A stretch of DNA of 8,710 nt from Bacillota bacterium (GCA_017861475.1 JAGFXV010000036.1:1-8710), one strand, 5' to 3'; shown: positions 1 through 7,299, counted from the stretch's first letter. The notes: a model not told the origin generated them from the letters alone. Translations and numbers: made by a program.

Positions 1-252
1 ATCTTTGATTACCTGACTGACTACCCGCACTTTTTCCATCAGTTCATCGGCGTTTTGGCCTTTTTTCTTAAGCTCCCCTACTTCCGGGGAGGCTTTGTTG
101 CGATAGCTTTTTTCTGCTTCCACCTGGGTCAGCAGTTTGCGTCTTTCTTCGTCCAGGCGGAGAAAGTTATCCAGCGCACCTGGCATGTTGCGGCTGCGCA
201 TGGCTTGTTCCACTTTTTCATGATTGGCTCTGATCATTTTGGCATCCAGCAT
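1..252 (-). CDS. serS: Seryl-tRNA synthetase, N-terminal fragment (runs off the left edge)
   Basis: Cytoplasmic class II aminoacyl-tRNA synthetase that charges tRNA-Ser with serine using ATP. Only the first 84 codons are present. The protein begins MLDAKMIRANHEKV, the usual SerS opening (MLD-K-IR-N), and continues with the Leu-, Glu-, Lys- and Arg-rich segment (about residues 27-84, including LRLDEERRKLLTQVEAEK) that forms the long antiparallel coiled-coil arm which grips the extra arm of tRNA-Ser. The catalytic domain (motifs 1-3) lies outside the window. The ATG at 250-252 is preceded by GGAAGGAG (260-267) with a 7-base spacer, so the start is firm. It lies 33 bases after the serA stop, with no promoter or leader of its own in the gap, so it is probably co-transcribed from the serine T-box leader upstream of the aminotransferase gene. 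Identification is secure for the part seen. Whether the rest of the gene is intact cannot be judged. Confidence 0.96.
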   Translation of the reverse strand, partial: MLDAKMIRANHEKVEQAMRSRNMPGALDNFLRLDEERRKLLTQVEAEKSYRNKASPEVGELKKKGQNADELMEKVRVVSQVIKD

Positions 253-285
253 AATAATTCTCCTTCCGGCCCAACTTTCTCTGTT

Positions 286-1878
286 CTAAAAATGCAGGAG
301 TTTGGGCGTGCCTATTATACCGTTTATCGTAGTCAGTTTCTGAATGACGTTATCTTCGACTTTGTTGTCAACGTTAAGGACCATGATGGCGGTATCGCCT
401 TTGGTCTTGCGGGCCACCCGCATGAAGGCGATATTCACTCCGGCTTCACCCATGGCCATGGTCAACTGACCGATAACGCCGGGACGGTCTTCGTTCTGCA
501 GCATCAACACATATCCATCGAGCTCGGCTTCCAGTTCATAGCCGTCGATTTCCACCAGTAGCGGATTTCTGGCCCGGGAAATGGTTCCGCAAACTTCCAT
601 CTCATGCTTGGGACTGAAGAATTTAATGGTAATGACATTTTTGTATCGTCTGGCGCTTTGTTCTTCCTTGGACTCATAGATTTTAATACCGCGCTCCTCA
701 GCCATCAGACGGGCATTAACGTAATTGACTTTCTCCCATAACACCGGCTCCAGCAATCCTTTCAGGAAACCAATGGTCAAAATCTCGGTATCATTGCTGG
801 TAAACGGTCCGCTGTAGGTTATCTCCACCCGGGTGAGCGGTATTTTATGCAGTTGATAGTATATTTTGCCCATCTTTTCCGCCAGATTGATATAGGGACG
901 CAGATAATTGAGCTCATCACTGAGCATGGAAGGTAGGTTGACCAAATTGGGAACGATGCCTCCTTCGAGGGCCAGCAACACTTGCTCGGCGATGTTTTCG
1001 CCTACGCGTTTCTGGGCTTCAAAGGTATCCGCGCCCAGATGCGGGGTGCACACCACCCGGTCAAATTCAAACAGCGGATTGCCGTTGGCAGGTTCCTTTT
1101 CATAAACGTCCAGGCCTACGCTGACAACCTTGCCTGATTTCAAGCCTTCCAGCAACGCAGCTTCTTTCATGATTCCGCCGCGGGCGCAGTTGACCAGCCT
1201 TACTCCGTCTTTGGCATGGGAAAGGGCTTCTTCATTTATCATATGGGTGGTTTCTTCGGTCCTGGGAGTATGCACGGTAACAACGTCGGCTTCCCGCATC
1301 AGTTCTTCCAGGGTTTCTTTCTTCTCGGCGCCGAATTTTTCAAACCTTTCATCGGCGATATAGGGATCATAGGCGATGACCTTCATGTTAAAGGCTTTGA
1401 GACGGGTGGCTACCATGGAGCCGATTCTGCCCAGACCCACGATACCTACGGTCTTGCCGTACAGCTCGGTACCACGGAAAGGCTTCCTGTCCCAGGTGCC
1501 TCCTTTGAGTACATTATTAGACCAAGCGGTATTGCGCACCGATGACAGCAGCAAACTGATGGTCTGTTCAGCGGCGGATATGGTGTTGCTGTCCGGAGTG
1601 TTGGCTACAATGATGCCGTAACGGGTGCAAGCATCAACATCGATATTGTCAATACCGTTGCCGGCACGACCCACCACTTTCAGACGGGTAGCACGCTGAA
1701 TCAGTTCTTCGTTGACCTGGGTAATACTTCTTACGATTAGGGCATCGTATTGATCAATGATGGACAGCAGTTCTTCCCGGGAAATACCATCTCTAAAATC
1801 TACATCGGCTTTTTCTCTGAGAATGGCCAACCCCTCTTCGGCAATTCTCTCACTTACGATTATTTTCTTTCTCTCCAC
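286..1878 (-). CDS. serA: D-3-phosphoglycerate dehydrogenase, long form with ACT domain
   Basis: Catalyses the NAD-dependent oxidation of 3-phosphoglycerate to 3-phosphohydroxypyruvate, the first committed step of serine synthesis. The 530-residue protein has the full long-form layout: an N-terminal substrate-binding half-domain (about 1-100, with GRAGNGIDNID at 70-80), the NAD-binding Rossmann domain (about 101-290) with GLGRIG at 148-153 and Asp171 after the second strand, the catalytic Arg233 (CARGG), Glu262 (DVYEKEP) and His280 (TPHLGAD), then an intervening regulatory (ASB-type) domain (about 318-455) and a C-terminal ACT domain (about 456-530, with DRPGVIG at 464-470). The ACT domain is where serine inhibits many family members; inhibition here is inferred. 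The start is GTG at 1876-1878, with AAGGGAG at 1887-1893 and an 8-base spacer. The gene lies 25 bases after the aminotransferase stop and 33 before serS. The family often has RAGVG where this protein has RAGNG, a mild variation. Confidence 0.97.
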   Translation of the reverse strand: MERKKIIVSERIAEEGLAILREKADVDFRDGISREELLSIIDQYDALIVRSITQVNEELIQRATRLKVVGRAGNGIDNIDVDACTRYGIIVANTPDSNTISAAEQTISLLLSSVRNTAWSNNVLKGGTWDRKPFRGTELYGKTVGIVGLGRIGSMVATRLKAFNMKVIAYDPYIADERFEKFGAEKKETLEELMREADVVTVHTPRTEETTHMINEEALSHAKDGVRLVNCARGGIMKEAALLEGLKSGKVVSVGLDVYEKEPANGNPLFEFDRVVCTPHLGADTFEAQKRVGENIAEQVLLALEGGIVPNLVNLPSMLSDELNYLRPYINLAEKMGKIYYQLHKIPLTRVEITYSGPFTSNDTEILTIGFLKGLLEPVLWEKVNYVNARLMAEERGIKIYESKEEQSARRYKNVITIKFFSPKHEMEVCGTISRARNPLLVEIDGYELEAELDGYVLMLQNEDRPGVIGQLTMAMGEAGVNIAFMRVARKTKGDTAIMVLNVDNKVEDNVIQKLTTINGIIGTPKLLHF

Positions 1879-1903
1879 GATAATTTCTCCCTTCTGACTT
1901 TGC

Positions 1904-3064
1904 TTATTGCTGGTGCATGTTTAGTATGGCTTTTTGGGCTATTTTTAGCCCGGCCCCCATTTCCAGCGGGAAATCGAAATGGACCAGGGTTATTTCCAAC
2001 GCGGCCAGAACCGCCAGCAGATCAAGCTCGCGTATATAGCCGAGGTGGCCGATACGGAACACGACATTGTCCAGGCTTTGCTGTCCGCCGGCCAATATGA
2101 TATTGAACTGATCCAGCATGTATTTACGGATCGGATTTGCTCCAATTTCCGGCGGCGCTATTACCGACGTTACGGCTGACGATGCATAACGGTCTTCAGT
2201 CAGCAACTTCAACCCCATGGCGCTTACGCTGGCCCGTACCAGATTTCGGTAAGCGGTATGCCGCGCGATTACATTGTCCAGACCTTCTTCTGCCATTATC
2301 CGCAGTGCTTCATGCAATCCGTAATACAGCGAAATGGGCGGGGTAAAGGGGGTCTGCCCTTTTTGCTGGTATTTCAGTCCTTCCGCCAGATCCCAATAAA
2401 ATTTAGCATTGGTATTGCTCTGATAGACCTGACAGGCTCTGTCACTGAAAGCCATAAAACTCAATCCGGGGGGGATCATAAAGGCTTTTTGGGAACCGCT
2501 GATAACAACGTCCAGCTTCCATTCGTCCATTCTCAGATCAATCGCCGCCAGACCGCTGACTGCATCCACCATCAGCAGGGCAGGATGATCCCCCATGGCT
2601 TCCCGCACGGACTTAACATCATTGTATGCGCCGGTGGAAGTTTCGTTCTGGGTGATTAAAACAGCTTTTATCTCGTGATTTCTATCCTGGTCCAGCCGTT
2701 CCTTTATCTTTTGCGGATCCGCGCCGGTCCCCCAGGGAAAATCCATCTTCTCAACTTCAGCTCCGAAGGTTTTGGCGATATTGGCAAAACGGTCACCGAA
2801 AACGCCAATGGAAATAGCTAAAACCTTGTCTCCGGGAGAAATAAAATTTACTACGGCCGCTTCCAGCCCGCCGGTACCTGAGGCAGGATAAATCAACAGA
2901 TTGGCATTGGTACGATAAATTTGTTTTATGCCGGCAATAACATCCTCCAGGATGCCCTTGAATTCCTCGCCGCGATGATTGATCATGGGGCGGTTCATAG
3001 CTCGGGCTACGCGCTCCGGCACTGGAGTCGGCCCTGGCAAAAACAAATAAGGCTCACCTTTCAT
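1904..3064 (-). CDS. Class V PLP-dependent aminotransferase, AGXT-like (serine/alanine-glyoxylate type; probable phosphoserine or serine aminotransferase)
   Basis: A 386-residue fold-type I aminotransferase of the alanine-glyoxylate/serine-pyruvate family. Visible marks are the opening LFLPGPTPVPERV, the PLP phosphate-binding SGTGGLEAA (62-70), Asp167 (VDAVSG) that pairs with the pyridine nitrogen, the Schiff-base Lys193 in SGSQKAFMIPPG, and Arg337 in FRIGHLG that binds the substrate carboxylate. It is the first gene of a serine operon (serA and serS follow), under a serine T-box. I therefore infer that it converts 3-phosphohydroxypyruvate to phosphoserine, or interconverts serine with pyruvate or glyoxylate. 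It is not a SerC-type protein by these motifs, so no serC symbol is given. The frame stays open upstream to 3166, but that extension reads through the T-box and terminator. The ATG at 3062-3064 has AAGGAGG at 3076-3082 (11-base spacer) and begins at the family's conserved N-terminus. Family assignment is secure; exact substrate is not. Confidence 0.93.
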   Translation of the reverse strand: MKGEPYLFLPGPTPVPERVARAMNRPMINHRGEEFKGILEDVIAGIKQIYRTNANLLIYPASGTGGLEAAVVNFISPGDKVLAISIGVFGDRFANIAKTFGAEVEKMDFPWGTGADPQKIKERLDQDRNHEIKAVLITQNETSTGAYNDVKSVREAMGDHPALLMVDAVSGLAAIDLRMDEWKLDVVISGSQKAFMIPPGLSFMAFSDRACQVYQSNTNAKFYWDLAEGLKYQQKGQTPFTPPISLYYGLHEALRIMAEEGLDNVIARHTAYRNLVRASVSAMGLKLLTEDRYASSAVTSVIAPPEIGANPIRKYMLDQFNIILAGGQQSLDNVVFRIGHLGYIRELDLLAVLAALEITLVHFDFPLEMGAGLKIAQKAILNMHQQ

Positions 3065-3075
3065 GCTTAAATTAA

Positions 3076-3082
3076 CCTCCTT
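3076..3082 (-). promoter_or_regulatory. Ribosome binding site of the aminotransferase gene
   Basis: AAGGAGG lies 11 bases before the ATG at 3062-3064. It sits just after the U-rich tail of the T-box terminator, so it is transcribed only when the leader reads through. It fixes the start downstream of the leader and excludes the longer reading frame that begins inside the T-box. Confidence 0.85.
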
Positions 3083-3090
3083 AAATAAAC

Positions 3091-3124
3091 AATAAAACCC
3101 CTCATCCCGATCAGGGACGAGAGG
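3091..3124 (-). terminator. Intrinsic terminator of the T-box leader
   Basis: An 11-bp hairpin (arms 3114-3124 and 3098-3108, including G-U pairs, with the 5-base loop TGATC) is followed by TTTTATT and a further T-rich run on the transcript strand. The 5' arm includes TCCCT, which can instead pair with the AGGG of the T-box sequence. That is the mutually exclusive antiterminator arrangement expected for this leader class. Confidence 0.92.
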
Positions 3125-3129
3125 TATTT

Positions 3130-3145
3130 CCCGCGTTGCCACCCT
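3130..3145 (-). promoter_or_regulatory. T-box consensus element with UGGC acceptor-end bulge
   Basis: AGGGTGGCAACGCGGG matches the family consensus AGGGTGGNACCGCGG except for AA in place of AC. The bulge UGGC (3138-3141) pairs with the tRNA end GCCA, which requires a G discriminator base. Bacterial tRNA-Ser has G at this position, whereas most other tRNAs have A, so the bulge independently supports serine specificity. Confidence 0.9.
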
Positions 3146-3222
3146 AGTTGGTGCACAGATATGCACCCTCTTAAGGGTTATAACGGAACCACCGTAACTG
3201 GTTTGCAGTCTGCATCCGGGGC

Positions 3223-3225
3223 GGA
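3223..3225 (-). promoter_or_regulatory. Probable specifier codon UCC (Ser) of the T-box
   Basis: The 3' side of the specifier loop reads GAATTCCGCCC. UCC directly before the G that closes the loop would be read by tRNA-Ser with anticodon GGA. A register one base earlier would give UUC (Phe). UCC is preferred because the operon is for serine and because the UGGC bulge fits tRNA-Ser, not tRNA-Phe. Confidence 0.72.
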
Positions 3226-3332
3226 ATTCAGAAACGGCCTATCCTGGTTCGCAGCTTCCACCAGGTCTCTTGAATAGTGCCAGATCTTACTGTTCCCTTT
3301 CATCGCTCTCTCGTTTATTGAGTTTGGGGTTC

Positions 3333-3361
3333 ATTATATTATAGTAAATGCGTAATTTCAA
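3333..3361 (-). promoter_or_regulatory. Sigma-A-type promoter of the serine operon
   Basis: On the minus strand, TTGAAA (3356-3361) is separated by exactly 17 bases from TATAAT (3333-3338), a near-consensus housekeeping promoter. Transcription would start about 7-8 bases further on, near 3325-3326, just upstream of T-box Stem I. The -35 hexamer lies one base beyond the pdxT stop codon (3363-3365). A second TATAAT at 3338-3343 overlaps the first but has a poor 12-base spacing. Confidence 0.85.
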
Positions 3362-3362
3362 G

Positions 3363-3935
3363 TTAATCCGATACTTTTTTTAAGAAATATTCATGTATAC
3401 ATTTATCCCCGGTAAGCTCGGGGTGAAATGCCGTAACAAGCAGACGGTCTTCTTCCGCCATAACGATTTTCCTTTCATGGCTGGCCATGATACGGGCTGG
3501 TCCCCAGACTCTTTCCACGTAAGGCGCCCGGATAAAAACACCGTTGACCCGGCCGATCGGATCTACCTCCAACTCAGTTTCAAAGCTGTCCACCTGGCGG
3601 CCGAAACCGTTTCTTACGACAGCAATATCCATCAAACCCAACATGGGCTGATTCATTCCGATTATTTCTCTAGCCAGCAGGATCATGCCGGCACAGGTTC
3701 CCCAGATGGCCATGCCCTGTTCATATCTGGCCTTGATTGCGGTATCCAGCTGATAGGCCTGCATCAATTTGCCGATGGTAGTGCTCTCCCCTCCGGGTAT
3801 GATCAAGCCGTCAACCTGATCCAGTTCCCGGGCGGTACGGACTTGTATAGCCTGGGCACCACAGTTGGTGATCGCCTGCTGGTGTTCGATAAAAGCTCCC
3901 TGTAACGCCAGGATGCCGATTTTCTTACCAGCCAC
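3363..3935 (-). CDS. pdxT: PLP synthase glutaminase subunit
   Basis: Hydrolyses glutamine and channels the ammonia to PdxS in the PdxS12-PdxT12 complex that makes pyridoxal 5'-phosphate without deoxyxylulose phosphate. The 190-residue protein is a class I (triad) glutamine amidotransferase. It shows [12 protein letters not shown] (7-18), the oxyanion-region GGESTT (48-53), the nucleophile Cys81 in GTCAGM, and His171 and Glu173 in FHPELTGD, so the catalytic triad is complete. I chose the GTG at 3933-3935 because it places the start at the family's conserved N-terminus and has GAGAGG at 3946-3951 (10-base spacer). The upstream ATG at 3971 would add 12 residues absent from the family. The start overlaps the end of pdxS by 11 bases, which suggests translational coupling and matched subunit production. 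The serine operon promoter begins right after its stop codon, and no terminator lies between them. Confidence 0.96.
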   Translation of the reverse strand: MAGKKIGILALQGAFIEHQQAITNCGAQAIQVRTARELDQVDGLIIPGGESTTIGKLMQAYQLDTAIKARYEQGMAIWGTCAGMILLAREIIGMNQPMLGLMDIAVVRNGFGRQVDSFETELEVDPIGRVNGVFIRAPYVERVWGPARIMASHERKIVMAEEDRLLVTAFHPELTGDKCIHEYFLKKVSD

Positions 3936-4809
3936 GATCCTGCATCCTCTCTTCCGGCTTGATGGTATCAATATTAATGCCCACCATGGCCTCGCCTAAA
4001 TCTCTTGATACTTCGGCCAGCACCGCGGCATCATTGTAATAGGTGGTGGCAGCGACGATGGCTTTGGCTCTTTTGGCTGGATCTCCTGATTTGAATATGC
4101 CGGAGCCCACAAATATACCGTCGCAGCCCAGCTGCATCATCAGGGCTGCATCAGATGGAGTAGCAATTCCTCCCGCGGCAAAGTTGACGACCGGCAAAGC
4201 TTTGAGCCGGGCAACTTCCAAGACCAGCTCATAGGGAGCCTGCAGCTCCTTGGCGGCAGTCATTAATTCTTCGGCGGGCAGATTGCTGATCCAGCGGATC
4301 TCATCGTTGACCTTACGGATATGGCGCACGGCTTCGATGACGTTGCCGGTACCGGGTTCTCCTTTGGTGCGGATCATGGCTGCGCCCTCGCCGATACGGC
4401 GCAGCGCTTCGCCCAGATTGCGCGCCCCACAGACAAAGGGGACTTTGAAGTCATTCTTGTTGACATGGTACTTGTCATCTGCCGGAGACAGGACTTCGCT
4501 TTCATCGATATAGTCCACGCCCAGGGATTCGAGTACCTGGGCTTCCACGAAATGGCCGATACGGCATTTGGCCATGACCGGAATCGTAACGGCTTCCATT
4601 ATTTTTAAAATTATGGTCGGATCAGCCATACGGGCAATCCCGCCGGCTGCTCTGATATCAGCCGGTACCCTTTCCAGGGCCATGACGGCGCATGCTCCGG
4701 CTGCTTCTGCTATTTTTGCCTGCTCAGGGGTGGTGACATCCATGATCACGCCGCCTTTTAACATCTGGGCCAGCCCTGATTTTAATGTAAATGTTCCTTT
4801 CTCGACCAT
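3925..4809 (-). CDS. pdxS: Pyridoxal 5'-phosphate synthase lyase/synthase subunit
   Basis: Builds PLP from ribose 5-phosphate, glyceraldehyde 3-phosphate and ammonia supplied by PdxT. The 294-residue protein is a TIM barrel that matches the family along its whole length and equals the usual length. The residues known to be needed in the Bacillus enzyme are present at the same numbers: Asp24 (VIMDV), Lys81 (VMAKCRIGH), which carries the ribose adduct, and Lys149 ([11 protein letters not shown]). The phosphate-binding segment [20 protein letters not shown] (209-228) and GIFVGSGIF (231-239) are intact. The ATG at 4807-4809 with TTGGAGGG just before it (4817-4824, 7-base spacer) gives the conserved start [11 protein letters not shown] longer frame to 4896 overlaps gyrA and is rejected. 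It lies 28 bases after the gyrA stop, with no terminator, and overlaps pdxT by 11 bases. Confidence 0.98.
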   Translation of the reverse strand: MVEKGTFTLKSGLAQMLKGGVIMDVTTPEQAKIAEAAGACAVMALERVPADIRAAGGIARMADPTIILKIMEAVTIPVMAKCRIGHFVEAQVLESLGVDYIDESEVLSPADDKYHVNKNDFKVPFVCGARNLGEALRRIGEGAAMIRTKGEPGTGNVIEAVRHIRKVNDEIRWISNLPAEELMTAAKELQAPYELVLEVARLKALPVVNFAAGGIATPSDAALMMQLGCDGIFVGSGIFKSGDPAKRAKAIVAATTYYNDAAVLAEVSRDLGEAMVGINIDTIKPEERMQDRGW

Positions 4810-4837
4810 ATGAATTCCCTCCAACGATATATTGATT

Positions 4838-7279
4838 TTATTCTTCTTTTTCGGATTTGAAACGTGCCATGGCAGCAATGCTGTCATTCTGAGCAATTCT
4901 CATCAGCACTACGCCGCGTGAATATCGCTTCTGGGTCGATATATCTTCCGTCTCCAGGCGAATAATCTGTCCTTCACTGGTCAGGATAATGATTTCTTCA
5001 TCTTCCTTGACTACTTTGAAGCCTACTACCGGACCGTTCTTTTTGTTTACTTCAATAGCTTTCAGGCCTTTGCCGCCGCGATGCTGGATATTAAATTCCT
5101 CCAGGCGGGTCCTTTTGCCATAGCCATTGAGAGTGACCAGAACGACTTCGCCATTGTCGCGGTATTTGTCCACGCCCACCACAAAATCGCTTTGCCCCAG
5201 ATGTATTCCTCTGACTCCGGCAGCGGTTCGGCCCATGGGGCGTACCTGCATTTCATCAAAGCTGATCGATTGTCCGTCATTGGTAACCAGCATGACCTTG
5301 TCATCACCGTCTACTCTTAATACGCCCACCAGTTCATCGTCATCAGCCAGATTTATGGCAATCAGACCGGTTTTTCTGATATTGCTGAAGGCATTCAGCG
5401 GGACTTTTTTTACCACTCCGCGGCGGGTGACCATCATCAAATGACGGTGTTCATCGAAGAACTTGACCGCCACCAGGGTACTGACTTTTTCATCCGGGCG
5501 CAATTCCATAATATTCACCAATGCCTGTCCCTTGGCCTGGCGTGAGGCTTCCGGAATATGATAGGCTTTGGTGGAAAACACCCTGCCCTGATTCGTAAAG
5601 AATAGAATATTATTTAATACCCCGGTAACCAGAATGTCAAGGGCAAAATCTTCGGCGCGGATATTGGAACTGATCCCCTTTCCGCCCCGCTTCTGCGCTT
5701 TGTATGTATCAAGCGGCTGACGCTTGATATAGCCCCGGTTGCTTAAGGTAATGACGACCTCATGGTCTTCTATGAAATCTTCCTCATCAAAGTCCACGTT
5801 ATCATAGGTGATTTCGGTTCTTCTTTTGTCCCCGTATTTGTCCTTGATGTCATCCAGATCTTCTTTGATGATTCCCAGCACCCGGGCGGGGTTGGCCAGA
5901 ATATCTTCGAAATCAGCGATACGAGCCAGTAATTCACTATATTCCTCTTCCAGTTTGGTTCTTTCCAACCCGGTCAGTTGGACAAAACGCATGTCCAGAA
6001 TAGCGTTGGACTGGATCTCGCTCAAACCGAAACGTTCGATCAATGCGTTGCGGGCGGTTTCACGATCCTTTGAGGAGCGGATCAGACTGATGATCTCATC
6101 CACATTGTCTATGGCAATCTGCAATCCTTCAACGATGTGCAGGCGGGCCTGGGCCAGTTTGAGATCGTGAATGGTCCTGCGGGTGATAACCTCCTGACGG
6201 TGTTCGATATAATATTTCAACATGTCTTTCAGGCTCAGGGTTTTGGGCTCGCCATTGACCAGGGCCAGATTGTTGATGCCGAAACTATCTTCCATTTGGG
6301 TATGCTTGAACAGCTTGTTGACCAACACATTGACATTGACGTCACGTCTTACTTCGATGACGATCCTCATGCCTACGCGGGCTGATTCGTCACGCAGGTC
6401 AACGATGCCGTCGATCCTCTTGTCCTTGACCAGTTCGGCGATCCTTTCCACCAGCTTGGCCTTGTTTACCTGATAGGGAATCTCGGTAATAATGATGGCG
6501 GTTTTGCCGCCTTTTCTTTCTTCTATTTCATAGCGGGAGCGTATCTTGATACTGCCGCGCCCGCTTTGATAGGCCTGACGGATGCCGGCGGAACTCATGA
6601 TTCCGGCAGTGGGAAAATCGGGTCCGGGTAAAACCTTCATAAGCTCATCCAGCGTAACCTCGGGGTTGTCGATATATAATTTCAGGGCTTCCACCACTTC
6701 GGAAAGATTGTGGGGCGGCATGTTGGTCGCCATTCCCACCGCGATACCGGAAGTTCCGTTGATCAGCAGATTAGGTATGCGCGCCGGCAGGACCGCCGGT
6801 TCCTTGCGGCTATCATCATAGTTGGGCCGCCAGTCGATGGTTTCCTTGTCCAGATCCTTGACCATTTCGTTGGCCATTTTAGACATTCTCGATTCGGTAT
6901 AACGCATGGCCGCAGCCGAATCTCCGTCTACAGAACCGAAGTTGCCGTGACCGTCCACCAGCGGGTAACGCATGGAAAAATCCTGGGCCAGTTTGACCAT
7001 GGTCTGATAGATGGCCTGATCACCGTGGGGATGGTATTTACCCATTACTTCACCGACGATAGTAGCAGATTTCTTATGCGGCTTGTCATGGGTCATGCCC
7101 TGATCATAGAGCGCATATAAAATGCGGCGGTGCACTGGTTTTAAGCCATCTCGTACATCGGGAAGTGCGCGTGATACGATAACGCTCATGGAATATTCCA
7201 AAAACGATTTGCGTACTTCTTTTTCGATATCGATCGGAATGATTTTATTAAAAAGGTTATCCTGTCCCAATTTCTTCAT
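4838..7279 (-). CDS. gyrA: DNA gyrase subunit A
   Basis: Forms the DNA cleavage and rejoining half of the A2B2 gyrase that introduces negative supercoils using ATP. The 813-residue protein has the N-terminal winged-helix/tower breakage-reunion region (about 1-490, beginning [29 protein letters not shown]), catalytic Tyr127 in AMRYTESRM, then the C-terminal DNA-wrapping beta-pinwheel (about 505-808). The GyrA box QKRGGKG (529-535) separates gyrase A from ParC, and a second box-like QHRGGKG is at 732-738. Counting from Tyr127 (E. coli Tyr122), Gln88 and Gln92 take the places of E. coli Ser83 and Asp87, the main quinolone contacts. The ATG at 7277-7279 matches the family N-terminus, but its G-run binding site is only a base or two away. 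A TTG three codons later (7268-7270) is the alternative. It follows gyrB after 36 bases. Confidence 0.98.
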   Translation of the reverse strand: MKKLGQDNLFNKIIPIDIEKEVRKSFLEYSMSVIVSRALPDVRDGLKPVHRRILYALYDQGMTHDKPHKKSATIVGEVMGKYHPHGDQAIYQTMVKLAQDFSMRYPLVDGHGNFGSVDGDSAAAMRYTESRMSKMANEMVKDLDKETIDWRPNYDDSRKEPAVLPARIPNLLINGTSGIAVGMATNMPPHNLSEVVEALKLYIDNPEVTLDELMKVLPGPDFPTAGIMSSAGIRQAYQSGRGSIKIRSRYEIEERKGGKTAIIITEIPYQVNKAKLVERIAELVKDKRIDGIVDLRDESARVGMRIVIEVRRDVNVNVLVNKLFKHTQMEDSFGINNLALVNGEPKTLSLKDMLKYYIEHRQEVITRRTIHDLKLAQARLHIVEGLQIAIDNVDEIISLIRSSKDRETARNALIERFGLSEIQSNAILDMRFVQLTGLERTKLEEEYSELLARIADFEDILANPARVLGIIKEDLDDIKDKYGDKRRTEITYDNVDFDEEDFIEDHEVVITLSNRGYIKRQPLDTYKAQKRGGKGISSNIRAEDFALDILVTGVLNNILFFTNQGRVFSTKAYHIPEASRQAKGQALVNIMELRPDEKVSTLVAVKFFDEHRHLMMVTRRGVVKKVPLNAFSNIRKTGLIAINLADDDELVGVLRVDGDDKVMLVTNDGQSISFDEMQVRPMGRTAAGVRGIHLGQSDFVVGVDKYRDNGEVVLVTLNGYGKRTRLEEFNIQHRGGKGLKAIEVNKKNGPVVGFKVVKEDEEIIILTSEGQIIRLETEDISTQKRYSRGVVLMRIAQNDSIAAMARFKSEKEE

Positions 7280-7280
7280 A

Positions 7281-7287
7281 CCCCCCT
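7281..7287 (-). promoter_or_regulatory. Unusual ribosome binding site of gyrA (AGGGGGG)
   Basis: The only Shine-Dalgarno-like sequence before gyrA is AGGGGGG, which pairs with the 16S tail only through G-U wobble at the centre and ends one base before the ATG at 7277-7279. Spacing would be normal (10 bases) for the TTG at 7268-7270. The true start is therefore uncertain by three codons. Translation may also be helped by coupling to gyrB, which stops 36 bases earlier. Confidence 0.5.
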
Positions 7288-7299
7288 GGTTTTAAACCA
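7287..7299 (-). repeat. 13-base odd palindrome between gyrB and gyrA
   Basis: TGGTTT and AAACCA flank a single central A and form a perfect palindrome, placed directly before the gyrA ribosome binding site. With no loop it cannot fold into a stable intramolecular hairpin, so a dimeric protein site or chance are the options. It is AT-rich and short, and no function is assigned. Confidence 0.35.

Larger units (their letters stand above)
3091..3326 (-). ncRNA. Serine-specific T-box leader (riboswitch sensing uncharged tRNA-Ser)
   Basis: The 5' leader of the aminotransferase-serA-serS operon has the parts of a T-box in order. GATGA (3300-3304) and AGTA (3288-3291) form the purine-rich specifier-loop 5' side. 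AGAGAC (3265-3270) is an AG-bulge-like element next to the distal Stem I hairpin (3243-3265, arms CCTGG/CCAGG extended to GGT/ACC). The specifier loop contains GAATTCCG (3222-3229). Stem III is at 3150-3167 (GGTGCA/TGCACC, 6-base loop). The T-box sequence AGGGTGGCAACGCGGG (3130-3145) and a terminator follow. In this family uncharged tRNA pairs with the specifier and the UGGN bulge and stabilises an antiterminator, so the operon is expressed when charged tRNA-Ser is scarce. The 5' end is set from the promoter and is approximate. Confidence 0.93.

Noticed and set aside
3065..3166. A 34-codon in-frame N-terminal extension of the aminotransferase gene beginning at 3166
   Set aside because: It translates the T-box element and the terminator hairpin, has no relation to the family N-terminus, and a strong ribosome binding site lies before the inner ATG at 3064.
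3224..3226. UUC as the T-box specifier, giving a phenylalanine leader
   Set aside because: The UGGC bulge needs a G discriminator (tRNA-Ser, not tRNA-Phe), and all downstream genes concern serine.
3393..3905. A 170-codon plus-strand frame opposite pdxT, and similar long frames opposite gyrB (7475-7963), serA (55-561) and the aminotransferase gene (2258-2659)
   Set aside because: Each lies opposite a well-conserved gene, shows no recognisable domain, and is explained by codon bias of the true strand.
3936..3971. A 12-codon extension of pdxT beginning with ATG at 3971
   Set aside because: Residues are unlike the family and overlap pdxS further; the GTG at 3935 has a better-placed binding site.
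4810..4896. A 29-codon extension of pdxS beginning at 4896
   Set aside because: It lies inside the end of gyrA, and the family start MVEKGTF with TTGGAGGG upstream is at 4809.
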